The notes under the pieces are model-generated. The model had not been told where the DNA came from. It worked only from the letters and a program-made list of their open reading frames with translations, and did not search any database. Made by a program: the position numbers and the translations under genes. This document shows, piece by piece, positions 1-12,917 of a stretch of 64,000 bases of DNA (position 1 is its first letter; every line of letters begins with the position of its first letter). The stretch is taken from the NCBI GenBank assembly GCA_003255065.1, contig QAOA01004878.1:124001-188000 (forward strand), in the 5' to 3' direction. This stretch comes from Cercis canadensis. Its lineage: Eukaryota > Streptophyta > Magnoliopsida > Fabales > Fabaceae.

Positions 1-572
1 ATTTTCATTTCAATTTTCCAACTTTTCTTTTTTCCATGGGTTTTGATTTTTTTTTTTTTTAATTTTATTTCCTATTTTGCTTCCTCCTTTTCTCCTATTC
101 ATGGAGATTGCAGAGAAATGGATTGCCCCGATAACAGTGTTTAGTCCATGATGGTTTTGGGGTCGACAGCAATGCCCAAAATTGTATTTCAATGTTTTGT
201 GGGCTCCTATTGGAATTGTTATCAATTGTATTACCAACTACAAAACTTATTCTAATCCAATGGACTAACCCATTTGCCCATTTAGTTTCTTTGTTGATTT
301 ATCCTCCCGCAGGCACAAACATGCATCATGCATGCTTCCCCAGAAAGGAAAAATAAAATAAAATTTTGGAATGTTAGTGTTGAATAGGCATCATATAGAC
401 TAGCGTATTTTTCCATTAGTCATTTGATACTTCTAATTCATGCCATATATGTCTTTTGTATGTTTTCGCCCACAACTGAATTTTCTTACTACCAATTCTC
501 TTTATCTTTATCTTTTTATTTTATTTTATTTTTCTTTTGCGGCCCTGTGGGTCATATAGGACTTGGCACTAG
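1..572. other. AT-rich intergenic DNA, no gene seen
   Basis: Low-complexity T-rich and A-rich DNA. The only open frames are short and show no recognisable protein. Confidence 0.5.
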
Positions 573-1031
573 TAGTGTTTTAAAATTAAAAGATAAACAC
601 TAATTAGACCAAATAGTCAAATCAAATGATGTCATAAATATAAATTTTATATAAATATAATATTCAATGTATATATTATATAACCTAAGTTATAATAAAT
701 ATATTTTTATGTGAATTTAGTAATAAAATTAAAATTAGTCTAGTGACAAATTTCTTTTTCCTTCATTGGAATAAGGATTCAAATTCTCTAATGACCAATA
801 TTTGAGTTTGATTCTTTTGGATGACAAATATTTTTAGATTTTAATCTTAACGATGTAGTTTTAGAAAAAAATATATATATTTTTCATGAATCATCCAATT
901 ATATAAAACTGGTACCAACGATTTTCATCGCTTTAACCGTCTTAATGATTTGAACCTCCTAACTAAACTTAAATCCAGATCAAGCACTAATTAGTTTAGC
1001 CAAACTGTCCGGTCCAATTTTTAAAACACTG
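573..1031. mobile_element. hAT-like MITE candidate
   Basis: The left end reads TAGTGTTTTAAAATT and the right end, reverse-complemented, reads CAGTGTTTTAAAAATT, so both ends give a YAGTG terminus followed by a T/A-rich inverted repeat. Next to the right end is a GGACCGGAC stretch. The interior is non-coding and AT-rich. Terminal YAGTG and this T-run/GGACCGG layout are typical of non-autonomous plant hAT elements. I could not find a clean 8-bp target duplication, so this is a family-level guess from the ends only. Confidence 0.4.
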
Positions 1032-4000
1032 CTTGACAGTAGTCAAACCTGTAAATTTCCCTTAATTTTAAATTACAATATTCAATTCAACAGCTCATTT
1101 TTTAATTATAAAAAAATCTGATCGCTGTTTACTTTAGGGCCTGGCCCAGCTCGAGAATTGCCTTGGCCCAGTATCGGCCGGACCAGCCCATTTTAGGCAA
1201 TGACCATATATGGATATAGGGAACCTGATTGTTTTTTTCCCATCCCAACAATTCTAGAACGGAAGTCTCAAAAGAAACCCAAACTCAGAACAAGTTGACC
1301 ACCATCGAACCTTAGCTAATTAGGGAACTTTGGTGCATCACGGACGAAAACTACCAAAGTTTTCATTTATAAGCAATTTCCTCTTGCTCTATTATTGGCA
1401 ATTTTGAATGCAGAAGCGGTGAATGTGTAGCACGAGATTCCATCCAGCTTTAATTTGTCAGCAAGAATCCAAAGCTCCATACTTCTTAAACACAGTATAT
1501 AATTGACAGCAGATTACACCAACAAACGGGCATGTTAATTAAACATCAAAAGCTGCATTTAAAGAGACCAACGCCACAATCCAATACAGGCTACTCGGAA
1601 GAGCAGTATCTAAGTGCATGTGGTGCATAAGGATGCCTCAAGACAGCAGAAAATGATTTATTGATAAGCATACAGCCTGATGCAAACGCACACCACAAGC
1701 AGAAGAGTTAAGAGCAATGCAGCAGACACCCTACAAAATCAGTATAATGCAATGCTCAAGAATAATCTAGTCAGTGGCCAATATAAATGAGGAGAATTGA
1801 CTGGCATGCAACCATCAGATGCATGCCCGGACTTATCAGATTGCATGAAATACTTCCTGAAAAATCTGCTTAACCTTCACAAGCGTGTCCATCTTTAATG
1901 TTCCCTCACAATTAAGTCAAGGTTCTTAGATTTAGAAATAACCAAGTTTGAAGCTACAGAAATCCTTTTCCATGGATACAGAAGATATCATTATCATCTA
2001 GTAACTTTTCTCATTGCTCATAATAGTGGTCATTAAAGAAATACTCAACAACTTTTTCCTCTTCTTTTATCAGCAGCAGACAAGCCCCCAGTCCAAAAGC
2101 AAGTTTGGAGAAAGAATGCACTGAAAGATACAGTATTCTAATTATTTCCATTCTTGCAAGAGAGGTTGAGGCTTTGAGAAGATGAAGGGATGGGAAAGGT
2201 GCAAGCCTAAGGAATTTCATTCATCATTACACGGCATCTACACGAATTTCCAACAACAGTTATGAAACAAATTGCACGAAGGTAAATTAGAAGTGACGAG
2301 TCAATCAAACAGAGTAGTTCCTTACAGAAAACAGGAATTTTTCAATGGAATTCTATAAAACAGAAGATGGACTATCTGAGTTGGGGAAATTAAGACATTA
2401 TGGTGTGATGGGTACACTCGCCACAAACCTGGGAGTTAGTTGAGTTTAGCACTTTAGTAGAAAAGAATTATATGGTTTCCTTCGTTCACAAGTTTTAGTA
2501 AATCTTAAATTTTTGGACAGTTACCTGCACCAGCTAATTAAAAGCTCCATCACAAAATTTAGATTTGGATTTTTAGATTTGAAGATGACGTCCACAAATA
2601 AGTGATTTAAACCATCCAATGTTAAGATAAGAAAAGTAGTTTAACAAACAACGCCCAAAAATCACTAAAAGTAAGCAGGGATTGAGCTTAAAAGCATAGG
2701 TTAGAGATCTCTTAAGCCTGAGGCAAAGTGGGGGTGAGCCAGTTTGCTCTATGTTCCCACTCATCATATAATGTCTACTTCAAATTTAGTCATTGTTGCA
2801 TGACAGGATGTCAATCAAGAGGGTGTCAAAAGTAAATCAAAATGAAATCAAATGCCACTCAATTCATTTACTGATAGACACTTGCCTCACTTTGAACCAA
2901 AAACATAAAAGTGATAAGAAAAGAAGTCCAATGATTCTGTCCAAGATACACAATTGAATATAAGAATCAGAATCAACTACAACTCCAATTTCAGAGAAGA
3001 GAAAAAGAGGGGGCGGGGGCAGCACTATTGTTAAAGTCATAATACAGATCAAGTAGCTGAAAGATTAAATCATCAAAACAAAATTCTATCAACCAAGTCA
3101 TATTTATAGAGGCTAGATATTTCAAGCCTATTAGTCTTTTAAATTGCAGAATCTGTCGAGTGTCAAAGTCAACATATTTTTAAAGGCCACAGAACCAGGA
3201 TATCTGAAATCAGAAATAACATCTTATTCTAAATGAGCTATACAAGTCAACCTAGTCAAGAAGCATGTTGGGGTTTGACCCCAAGAATATCAATGTCCAT
3301 AGTTAAGAGGCACGCAGGGGAAGGAGAAGAGGTATTTTTCAAAAATACTGACCATTAAGTAACGGCCATGTACTAACATTTTGTTTGGAATTGGGGGAAT
3401 GTATAATGAGAGGAGAGAAAATTAGGGTAGGGGGTGAAAGTAAGGGGAATATAAGAGGAATACAAATAAAGAAATATTTAACCTGAATCATACCAAAATC
3501 AATCCCTCAATTCCTGGATAAAAGGTAAACAGAAATCAGAAAATTAGGACATAAGCTTTTAATATTTTTAAACACACAATTATACTTGTCAAAATATCAT
3601 CAGAATTCCTAAACGACAGAGAAGGTCAGGAACAAGTATGTAACCTCCTTAGCAGGTTTTTATAGAAGAATACAGAGAAATTATAGGGGTAGCCTACACA
3701 ATAGGGGTAGCCTACTCTTCCTATTCTTTAAGTTGTGCTTTTGAGAGATGAATATCTAACTAGTTGGCTACCCTATTGGGTAGCCTGCCTCCAGTGGACC
3801 AACAAAAAAGTCAGAGCTTCAAACATATCAGTATGACATCTGCGTAGTGCTTCAAGATGTAAGATTTATATAACTGAATGACAGAGTAATAATTATACTA
3901 AAGCTTTTGAGTTATCAATAGATAAGGAATTACTCAAGTGACTACTCCCTCCTGCATAATTAAATTTTTTGGTGCAACATACATAATTAATACATCTTCT

Positions 4001-4277
4001 ATGTTGAGAGGAAACTTCAAATTGGGGAAACAACTATAGGAACTTGTCCATCTGACAAATAAAAATGTAAGCTGCATTAGGTGACCTAGTCCCCCAAATT
4101 TCAAATTATGGGAATAATTGGAAAAAGATATAGAAGATATCAATATGCATTCAAAACTTTCAACGAAAGGCAAAATATTATCATTATTGTTCAGTTCTCA
4201 GGGATAGACAAAAAGTCTTAGACATTCATTTCTATCCACTATAGAAAATTATACGTTTATTACCAGTAAAAAGAAGC
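1032..4277. other. Long non-coding stretch downstream of the SAM-domain gene
   Basis: No open frame here resembles a known protein; the longest are under 80 residues. Several GGCCCA/TGGGCC motifs cluster at about 1138-1195 and look like plant site II promoter elements. Base composition at 1400-4250 is less AT-extreme than real intergenic DNA elsewhere in the window, so it could be transcribed as an intron-bearing 3' UTR of the minus-strand SAM gene or as a non-coding RNA. That is inference. Confidence 0.35.
3684..3792. repeat. Short repeat cluster with inverted GGGTAGCC ends
   Basis: The motif ATAGGGGTAGCCTAC occurs twice in direct orientation. About 50 bp further on it appears inverted as GGCTACCCTATT, followed by another direct GGGTAGCC. 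The arrangement could fold into a hairpin and resembles a decayed MITE. It has no coding content. Confidence 0.35.
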
Positions 4278-5219
4278 TCATTGAAACCCTTTCCGCAGCT
4301 TCTGAATTGCAGTGTACATTTTCCGCCTGGAACCGACAGCATTTATTCCCATATCTTTGAGATCCTCCAACGTTAACATGGGCAGCACTTCATCGTCCAC
4401 CTCATGTATCTCAAACATAGGAGCATACCTACTTAGCCCCAATTCGATGAGCCACGATCTCACTCCCTCGCTGGTCCCGTACTTCCGATCCCTAGAATCC
4501 GATTCCGGTAAATTATCGAATTCAATAGCATCGTTTTCCCGAGTCTCAGAGACTCTATGCCGAGCAATGGGTCTTCTTTGCCCGTGCCACAAATCGAGCG
4601 CGACGTCATCGACCGAGTGCACTGGGCTCTGGTCTTTTAGCGGACTATCGGAGTCGGGATCGAAATCCCGGAACCCTTCGTCTCCATCTTCTCTGCTATA
4701 CCCTTCGGCTCCATCATCGACTCTGGATACCCAATTGGATCTTACCCGCTTTGTCGTAGTCCCCCGCTTCGACTTGGTCTTCCGAAACCCAAAATCGGAA
4801 TTCCCGTCTCCATTTTGATTATTCCTCTCCTCGAACTCTTGATTGTCATGGGAATCACCACCACCGTTTACGAGATTAATTAAAGAGCGAGCCTTGACGG
4901 CTTTAGATGAGGGAGCAGAAGAAGAGTCTTTCGGGAGCCTCCATGGATGCTTGGTGGGTCGGCGCGCATGCGAGTCATATGCGAGTGTGGCGGGTTGATC
5001 GCCGATCTCGCCCAATCGGACGCTGGGACGTCGTTGGCGTTTTGGAGCTAAAGTTGGGCCTGCGTTCTCAGAGTGGGGATGGGCCGCCGTTATTGATGGG
5101 GGCGTTGGTGCAGTTATTGCCGTTGCTGCTGGTATCGCCGCCGCCGTTTCGGTAGCAGTATTGGCGGTGCTTTGTGCTGAAGTAATTGGAGCTTCCGGTG
5201 GCTGCAACTCAGCTGCCAT
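4278..5219 (-). CDS. SAM-domain protein, single exon
   Basis: An intact 313-residue frame in one exon. The C-terminal 60 or so residues (about 252-313) form a sterile alpha motif (SAM) domain: the run from GVRSWLIELGL through LEDLKDMGI to the RRKMYTAIQKL helix has the spacing of a SAM fold. SAM domains mediate protein-protein or RNA binding, usually by oligomerising. The N-terminus is rich in Ala, Pro and Thr, then comes a basic conserved block (KRQRRPSVRLGEIGDQP) and an acidic, charged, probably disordered middle. The start was chosen as the first in-frame ATG before the alanine-rich segment. Arabidopsis has similar uncharacterised proteins of about 300 residues, from memory at At5g23680 and At3g48800. 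The molecular role is unknown; the basic patch would allow a nuclear location. A 168-residue frame on the opposite strand is a shadow of this gene. Confidence 0.85.
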   Translation of the reverse strand: MAAELQPPEAPITSAQSTANTATETAAAIPAATAITAPTPPSITAAHPHSENAGPTLAPKRQRRPSVRLGEIGDQPATLAYDSHARRPTKHPWRLPKDSSSAPSSKAVKARSLINLVNGGGDSHDNQEFEERNNQNGDGNSDFGFRKTKSKRGTTTKRVRSNWVSRVDDGAEGYSREDGDEGFRDFDPDSDSPLKDQSPVHSVDDVALDLWHGQRRPIARHRVSETRENDAIEFDNLPESDSRDRKYGTSEGVRSWLIELGLSRYAPMFEIHEVDDEVLPMLTLEDLKDMGINAVGSRRKMYTAIQKLRKGFQ

Positions 5220-6482
5220 TACAGTGGGTGAGGCACGGTCGCAGAGGAGCGTGTGTAATCGTAGGATAAGGAAGGGGGTAACATTTACTGCTAAGAGGGT
5301 TCAGGTGCGGAAAATTCGCGTACATTATGAGTGCTATCTTACCTGTCCTATGCGCCGTCTGATGAATAATACGGTAATTGGTGCTACCTAGGTACGGAGT
5401 GATTTGAATAAATTTGAGGGAAAATTGCACGAATCTATCTGTAGGATCCAATTTAATTGTTTAAATTATTAAAATTACAATATTCACTTTAATTGTTGAG
5501 ATTTTGGCCAATTGGGACATTTCTCCAAAATTAGGTTATTAATTTAAAAATACAAATAATTGGATATGGTTAATAGATGAGAAATCAATAATAAAGTCAA
5601 ATAAATTATAGCTCTCTGATATAAATTATATTTAAATTCTTTTACAAGAATAAGTTTAATTATAATCAAGACTTTGGATAACGGCATTGACGCCAACCTC
5701 ATATATAACTTTTATAAAAAGTGAATTTGAAATTAGTAAGGACAAAATAAGAGAAAACAAAGAAAAATAAATGAAGTTTCACACTAAAAATGTCCAAAAA
5801 AAGAAAATAAGTGAAAATTTCAAATTTTTTTCGAAGGTCACATAATCTTAATAATAGGTACCGATAGTTGTATATATATATATATATATTTTCTTTTTGC
5901 AAATTTATACACCATTTATTATTTCAAAAAAATAAAAAATTTATTTGATAAAAAATAACATTTTAGATATTATTTTACTACACATGTCAAAATATAGTTA
6001 GTATTTGACATATTAAAATAGAACCCAAGGGAGGATTATTCCAATTTTCCATATAAAAAAAAAAGTAATTTACTCTAAAAATTAAGTTTATCCGCAATGG
6101 GGCTCCCTAGACCAGAAAGCGAGAAGGGCAGAGCCTGATAACCGGTGACTGGTGAGGTGGGACAGACACTTGACTCGTAGGAATTGAGAAGTGAAAAGAA
6201 TGCCAAAAATCTGAGAACTGAGAAGCGATTCCCCCATGCAATCTCGATGCCATGATATGGTGGTTGTCAGCTTCCTGAAAGCCAATAGAGTTTACTGCCA
6301 ATCAATTTGCATGGACAATCAAGCTTACTTCTTCATATCCCTCAGCTTTCTGTGCGCCAAAGGTTTTAGGTCTCAATTTCTTGATTAGTTCTATTAATCA
6401 AGTTCTAACATTTCTTTCGTGACCAAACGGCATTATCTATTTGAATCTTATTTCCCGGTATTGGCATTAGCAGGTCAGCTGT
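5220..6482. other. Intergenic DNA between divergent SAM gene and nucleotidyltransferase pseudogene
   Basis: AT-rich, with an (AT)n microsatellite at about 5870-5888. The segment 6090-6370 is more balanced in composition and probably belonged to the promoter and 5' UTR of the downstream pseudogene. No other gene is visible. Confidence 0.45.
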
Positions 6483-9400
6483 AGTAGCTCTGTTGCAGCG
6501 ACTGAGTCAGTTACTGATTTTGGGGATGTCATTCAAGAAAACGATGTTCCCCTTTCAGTTATTTCTCATGGAAAAGGCGGATTTAATTGAATAATATATA
6601 GCCAAGCAACATTCATCTATTTCTAATTTTCGTTATTTGTCTTATATCTTACAAGCTTTGAAATTTTTACGAAGAAGCTGGAAATAAAAGCGGGTAGATC
6701 TCAATGGCAGAAGCTGAATTTTAAATATCTTGGGATAGCTGAATCGATTATATCAAAGCCCACGCGCTTCGTTCTCAATGGACTAAGGAAAACGGGTACA
6801 ATATTTCCATCCGCTGATTTATTTATATATTTTTTGGATGGAAGGAAAAAGAAAAAAGTAAATTATGTCAGAACACGAGAAACAAACATAACAGTGTAGT
6901 ACCATAGCTGCTAAACGGCAGATACAAATAAAACACCTTTAATCGTGGTACATACTTAGAACACATTTTAGTACAGAATAATCCGAGTAAACTGTAACTA
7001 TGAAACTTTCTGTAGGTTCAATTTTCACCTCTTCTTCCTTATTGCTGTTAAATTTCTGAACACTTACGATTTACCAGCAACATACGTGGCTCCATTTTCA
7101 AATAAACTAGTCTAGCTTGTGCCAGAAAGATGTGTGTACCATAGCTGCTATATTGCTTCTACAGCATTCCCAATTTGTACTGAAGTTAACTTTGAAACTA
7201 AAATATCAATTCTGGGGTCTTTGTTTTGCATTAAAATCAATTATGGCGCTCCAGAACAGTGATTATGTAAATGTGTTGCTATCAAAGGTCCCTAGCATTC
7301 TATCCATATTGTTATGCAAATTGTGGTTTGGAGTGAACGTTCTCAAAATTAAAAGCTGAAGAAACTACTTCCCTGTTTTCAGATTATAACCTGCATTCCT
7401 TGCTAGTTATTGTTAGAACTATCAAAATGACGTGAAGTTTTATTTTCTTGTGGTATTTGTTATTGAGTTTTCTTTTGATGTATTGGTGCAGTGTTGAAAG
7501 TTTCTATGACCAACTAAATACCAAAGTCTCAGCAGGACTGACAAATGTTTATCTTTATTTTTTTGCCCACCACCTCTTCCTTTAACTGGATGATCAATTT
7601 CTTCCTTTATTAACCCTCTTTCATAACCCTGCAGGTTACGAAGTCTATCTTGTGGGAGGATGTGTGCGAGATCTTATCCTAAAGAGAACCGCAAAAGACT
7701 TTTATGTAATAACTTCAGCTGAACTTAAGGAGGTTATACTTTCTATATTCCTTTTTTTTCCTCTGTTTCTTCTTCTTCTTCTTATTATTATTATTATTAT
7801 TGTTTTTTGGTGCTGTGTCTAATAGACAGTATGTTGGACCCAATCCTATTCTTTTATAAACTTATCATCATAGATGCAAATGTCAGCATTTGTTTGAATC
7901 GTGTTTGATTTTCGTTTGGCATGGTAAAATCCTTGAGAATTTAGCCTCGAGTCTGTACCAACATATTTTCATTGCTTGTCATACATAAGAGCATTCTGCA
8001 TTGCACGACATCCGTTGCTGCTAATGCCAAGGTGTTAGGGCAAATGTTGGCAGGACCTGACATTGGTCCAGGATTTCAAAGGCAACAACCAGAAAACGCA
8101 TGTGGGTTTGCACAGACTATTAGTCTATTACTATCTCCCTTTAGACGGCTTACCTATTGACTTTTGAATAACTTGATGAGGTTTAAGGTTTTAACCACTC
8201 AAGAGTCTTAATTTGAAAAAGCAACGAGGTTTAATTATTTCTCCTGGTTTTTAAATTTAAACCCAAAATAGGCTTCCATACTCTAATAACCTCATCATTG
8301 CAGAGATGAGCCCAAACTCAGCATCATCATTAATTGAGTTGCTTAAACTTTCTTGAACCTTTGCAGGTGCAAAGAATGATTCGCGGATGTGAGGTTGTAG
8401 GGAGAAGATTTCCGATATGCCATGTGCATGTCAAAGATACAATTGTGGAGGTTTGTCTTTTAAGTTGAACAAATCTAGACTATGAACAATTATTCAGTGT
8501 TTTCATTTATTATGGTACTTGGATCTCTGTTCTTTCTTGCGCTTTCTCTTTTTTGGCTGGGGATGGAATCTTGTTTCTCTACTTGTTGATTTTGAAGTAT
8601 TTATCTTCTCAATAGGTTTCTAGTTTTAGCACCTCTCACGGTAAATCTGGCCACAAGATCAATAATTACATCAGTAAACCTTTGGGCTGTAACTGGCATG
8701 ATTATGTTCGCTGGAAGAACTGTGTGCAGCGAGATTTCACCATTAATGGATTATGTGCTTATAACTTCTTATTGGATATTATGCTGCATTGCTATATCTT
8801 ATCTGTCTTTGGTACAGTTTAACAAGCTTAATGTTTTTTCATAGATAATGTAGGTTATTTTGTTTTGCATTTTTTGTACTACCATTCTCCTTTTTGCAGA
8901 TTGATGTTTGATCCATATGCGAAGACAGTGTATGATTATTTTAGGGGAATGGAAGACATCAGAAAAGCTAAAGTGTGAATGTTTCCTTTCATGTTTGATT
9001 ACTTTAGTTGATATAGACTTACAAGAATGTATTGAATATTCAATTCACATTTTCTCTTTGCTTTTTTAGGTGCTGACCATGATACCTGCAGAACTTTCAT
9101 TTGTAGAGGACTGTGGTGAACATTTGTTTTCCATTTTAAGACTATAGCTTCTTCACTCGAAAGTAAAATCCATGCTGAAGTTTTTAGGAAATAAACTGAT
9201 CTAGAATAGCAAGACCTAAATTTTTGATACATAACATCATTATCACAGCTTGAGTATTACGTGCGGTGAGAATTGCAGCCTGCCTAGGATTTCATTTCAC
9301 TGAAGAGATTGCTGTTTCTATAAAAGAGTTGTCTTGCTCAATTTTGAGACTGGATAAGGTATCTAAATTGTTTGTTTCTCAGTTCAATGGTTTCTTCATT

Positions 9401-10932
9401 GCATATTTCATGGTTCCTCGGCTCCAGGGAAGGATCCTTATGGAAATGAATTATATGTTACCATATGGATCTGCTGAGGCTTATGTGAGATTATTATGGA
9501 GATTTGGACTTCTAGAGATACTGTTACCAATCCAAGTATGGAGTTGACTGTTTATATCTTTTTATGCGTCAGTTTGGTACTACAGTTTTGTTCCAAAGTT
9601 ATGCAATTGTTGCATTATGCAGGCATCGTATTTTGTTTCCCAAGGTTTTCGAAGACGTGATAAAAGATCCAACATGCTTCTGGTAAGTGAAAAGGTCCAT
9701 TGAGTTGGAGATATGCAAAATCATTTGGTAAATATTAATAAGGTTTTTAGCAGCAATTTTCCCCTTATATTATGTCATTGTGATCTTGTTTCTTCTGGAT
9801 TATGTGCTGAGAATTCTAATTGCTCGAGTTCTCTTTTTATTTTGGGTCTATTCTTTATTTAGCTCCCAAGTGTACTTTACATAACTTCCCAAGGTTTTCT
9901 TTGTTCCTTTTACAGTCATTGCTTTCCAATCTTGATAAACTTGTGGCACCTAATCGACCATGTCATGCTAGTTTGTGGTAAGAATTATTTTTTTTTTTTT
10001 TTTGGTTTTAATTGATGTTTAAAATTCAAAATTTTCTAAAGATAGCTGCATCCTGTTGCGAGTAGTGCTGAATTTTTAGGGATTTCAAGTTTATTGCTTC
10101 TATTTGCCAAGTTATAGCCTATAGGAGAGTTAAGCCACTGATATTATACTGGATAATTTCAGATTGAACTGCTTTATAAAAGTTAGTCCAGTGTGGTTGT
10201 AAGTTTTTACTGAAAACTTATATTGGCATTTTTAAAAAATAAAATATGGATTTGATGAACCAGATAGTCTGACAAACTATTATTGGGTTAAAATGACAGG
10301 ATTGCCATCTTAGCATTTCATAAGCCTTGTTTGAGCAACCTCGGGATCCATTAGTTGTTGCAACATTTAGCCTTGCCATTCATAGCAATGGAGCATTGTT
10401 AGAAGCTGTAGAAATGGCAAAGAGGATCTCACAATCCCATAACTCAAGCTTTTATGAATTACTGGAATCAAGGGAGCTAGGCTCAAACAAGTTAGTTATG
10501 GATCAGGTTATTGATTTATCAACATCAGTTGAAGCTGTCTCAATGAAGATGCTGGATCAAAGTTATATTTCTCAAGCAATGGGCAAGTATCCTCAAGCAC
10601 CATTCTCAGATTCGGTGAGGAACACAATATATTGCTTCCCCTTTTTACCTTCCTATGTGACAGACATACTAATACTAATTTGCATCTGATTGCATTTTCA
10701 AATTCTATCGATAGAAGTTAAAGCAATCATCTTTTACATTGATTTTCAGGTTTTTATCTCTCGACCATTGTTGCATAGTGCTCCGCAGGATCTTTGAGTG
10801 CATTGGAGGGGGAAATGAAGGTGGACCCGTACTTAGAAGAGGGAGAAAGATTGACTCTGAGTCCTTCGGATTGGGAACCTTGGAGGAGGTCCGTGGTATG
10901 TTTGCGAGAATAGCTTTAGACATTATTTATCC
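6483..10932 (+). pseudogene. Decayed poly(A) polymerase / tRNA nucleotidyltransferase family gene
   Basis: Exons can be followed across the region at about 6483-6575, 6692-6795, 7635-7732, 8367-8450, 8616-8749, 8900-8972, 9070-9115, 9249-9358, 9428-9535, 9623-9682, 9916-9977, 10300-10614 and 10750-10932. They encode family hallmarks: YLVGGCVRDLIL (nucleotide-binding head), GRRFPICHVHV, VSSFSTS, RDFTING and ILRAVRIAACLGF. Working members add nucleotides to RNA 3' ends, probably in an organelle for this plant branch. Five faults suggest it is dead: (1) the catalytic KDFD motif reads KDFY (codon 7703-7705); (2) the exon ending at 8749 is followed by AT instead of a GT donor; (3) a TGA at 9251-9253 replaces an Arg codon before ILRA; (4) one base is missing near 10322-10326; (5) one base is extra near 10786-10793. 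Sequencing error could explain one or two of these but hardly all. The synonymous texture is still good, so the loss looks fairly recent. Confidence 0.8.
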
Positions 10933-12900
10933 ATTAACCAGAACGCGGACAACAACTTCTAAAGCGAAATTCTTTAACCAATTAAATACGCGCTAGCAGT
11001 TGCTGCTTTCTTGTTGGTTCAATCTGGGAGGTAACAAGATTTTTCTACCTTTTTTGTTTTTGTCAATTATGTCGTATTTAATCCATGAAAATGTTAGTGA
11101 GTTTTAATATACACTACAATAGTCAAATGTGTAAGTTAGGAATCAAAGAGAGAAACTTAGGCCTCTTAATCCCTCGCAATCTCTTCTTATTATCTCTCTT
11201 CTGGTCTCTCCCTCAAATTTTAACGCTTATGTACTTTGACGTCTTACTTCGACTCTCCGTCATCAACTTCCATCTTGCTAGTCGCAGCAATTCCTCTTAA
11301 CTCACTGCCATTATAACCTTCTCATACTCGTATTTCGCATAATTGCCTGCAGCAACATTTCCTCAACCTTCAGCGAGTGAGAATTATAAATAGATTTTAA
11401 CAATAATAAAACCAAGCTTTGCTCCTCTACTGAACTAGTGAACTTTACATTTCTGTATGTGATTGATACTTTTTAGAAGTTGTTTGGATTTTTTTCCTTA
11501 AAAAAAAGTGTTACGTACAGAAAAACGCTAATTTCGTGAATGAGTTGATTAAATGAGCCAATTGGGTGCTGTCCCCCGGCAATAAATGAGACTGGAGTCA
11601 ACTAATTATGTTTAGCATGTTAGCTTTTATGTATATAAAAAAGATAGCTCTTTGTCTTATTGGCTTCTGTTAGAAGAGATTCTACTTCCATTGTTATCAG
11701 TAATATACTGGGATTCTCGAAGGTGACTCTCCTACAAAAATTCACTGCGTTTTGGCTCCTCGCAGTTCCTCCGTGAGGTAAATGGATAATTACAATCCCC
11801 CCCCACCCCCAAAGCAAGTAAGCAGAATCTCAGATGATAGATTAGTCTAATGGTGAAACTGAGGACAAGATAAAATTTCATTGCGTTCTGGCTTTCGTAG
11901 GAGATGTCATTCTCATTTTTAATTTGACAAAACTTTTTGCCTTCACTATCCAAAAAGGGATAAAAAGAAAGTTCTATTACCTCCTATACAAGTGACCATG
12001 GACGGTGATTGATGCTATTGGTTAATGTAATCAAATTCATCCTTCAACAATGGAATCTTAGGTTTAAATTTGACTCTTCTCTAATTGTAACTATCATTAT
12101 GATTAATACTTGCATATTATCCTATGCTAGAAATGCAAAACTAATTTTTGAGTCAATTGCACGCTAAGGTCTTCTAACAAATTGTATTAAGGAATTAACT
12201 CCAAGCTCTATCTTTTTTTTTTTTTTTTGCCATGACTCATGAGGACTTCCAAGCTCATTGTCTACAAGAAATGTCAAACAATAAAAAATAAAATATGAAT
12301 GAAATGCTTAAAAACTATAGATATATAAATAACATTACAAAAACATGTAATTTTTTGGTAAGCTAAAAATTTAGAAATAAGTAAGTTATTTTAACTCTAA
12401 GACAAAGCATATCACAAATAATTAATGCTTAAAGACAAAAAAGACCAACAAAATTTAAATCGAATAATTTAGTTTGATTTTAATAAGATTGGATTTGTTA
12501 TAACTTATAACAACACCCATTCCCTACAAGATAAAACTAAAAAATAATTNATTCCCTACAAGATAAAATTAAAAAATAATTTAAACTAAAGTTACTAAAC
12601 AATTACCTAAAAATTAAGAAAAAAAAGAGCTAAAAATTGATTTCTTGAATTTTGACATAAGTGGTCCGTGTGGGACGTGCACCACGGAGAAGGGGTCCTG
12701 ATTCCTGATTCCTGATTCCTGACGCACAAAATGTCCGCAATCGCAAGCTGCTGTGGTAACCTATTACCATTTAACTCATACTCATACCACTATTGCTATC
12801 ATTCCTGCTGTATAGCTCATACGGGCGTCAATGTCATACTTGTTCTTTCCGGATCGCTGACGTGTACGGTTTAGATTCAAAATACAGCAACTTAGATTCG
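10933..12900. other. Intergenic DNA, no gene seen
   Basis: AT-rich sequence without coding texture. It holds a single N at 12550 flanked by a duplicated run of about 34 bp (see separate entry) and a 7-bp tandem repeat (GATTCCT) at about 12698-12722. The last part is the promoter of CPL3. Confidence 0.5.
12516..12585. repeat. Near-identical 34-bp copies on both sides of a single N
   Basis: ATTCCCTACAAGATAAAA followed by an A/T tail is present immediately before and after the N at 12550, with one base difference. The single N is a join symbol, so the copies are probably the unmerged ends of two contigs rather than a genomic repeat. Confidence 0.6.
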
Positions 12901-12907
12901 CCTCGTC

Positions 12908-12917
12908 CATATAAAGG
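12908..12917 (+). promoter_or_regulatory. Probable TATA box of CPL3
   Basis: CATATAAAGG lies 452 bp upstream of the chosen CPL3 ATG and is followed by a CT-rich leader typical of plant 5' UTRs. It is the only good TATA match in a sensible place. Confidence 0.5.

Noticed and set aside
2011-2220. 69-residue minus-strand frame
   Set aside because: Unfamiliar sequence, no splice or family support, and of a length common by chance in this DNA.
4312-4818. 168-residue plus-strand open frame
   Set aside because: It lies wholly opposite the SAM-domain gene and is Ser-rich in the way of antisense shadows. No family features.
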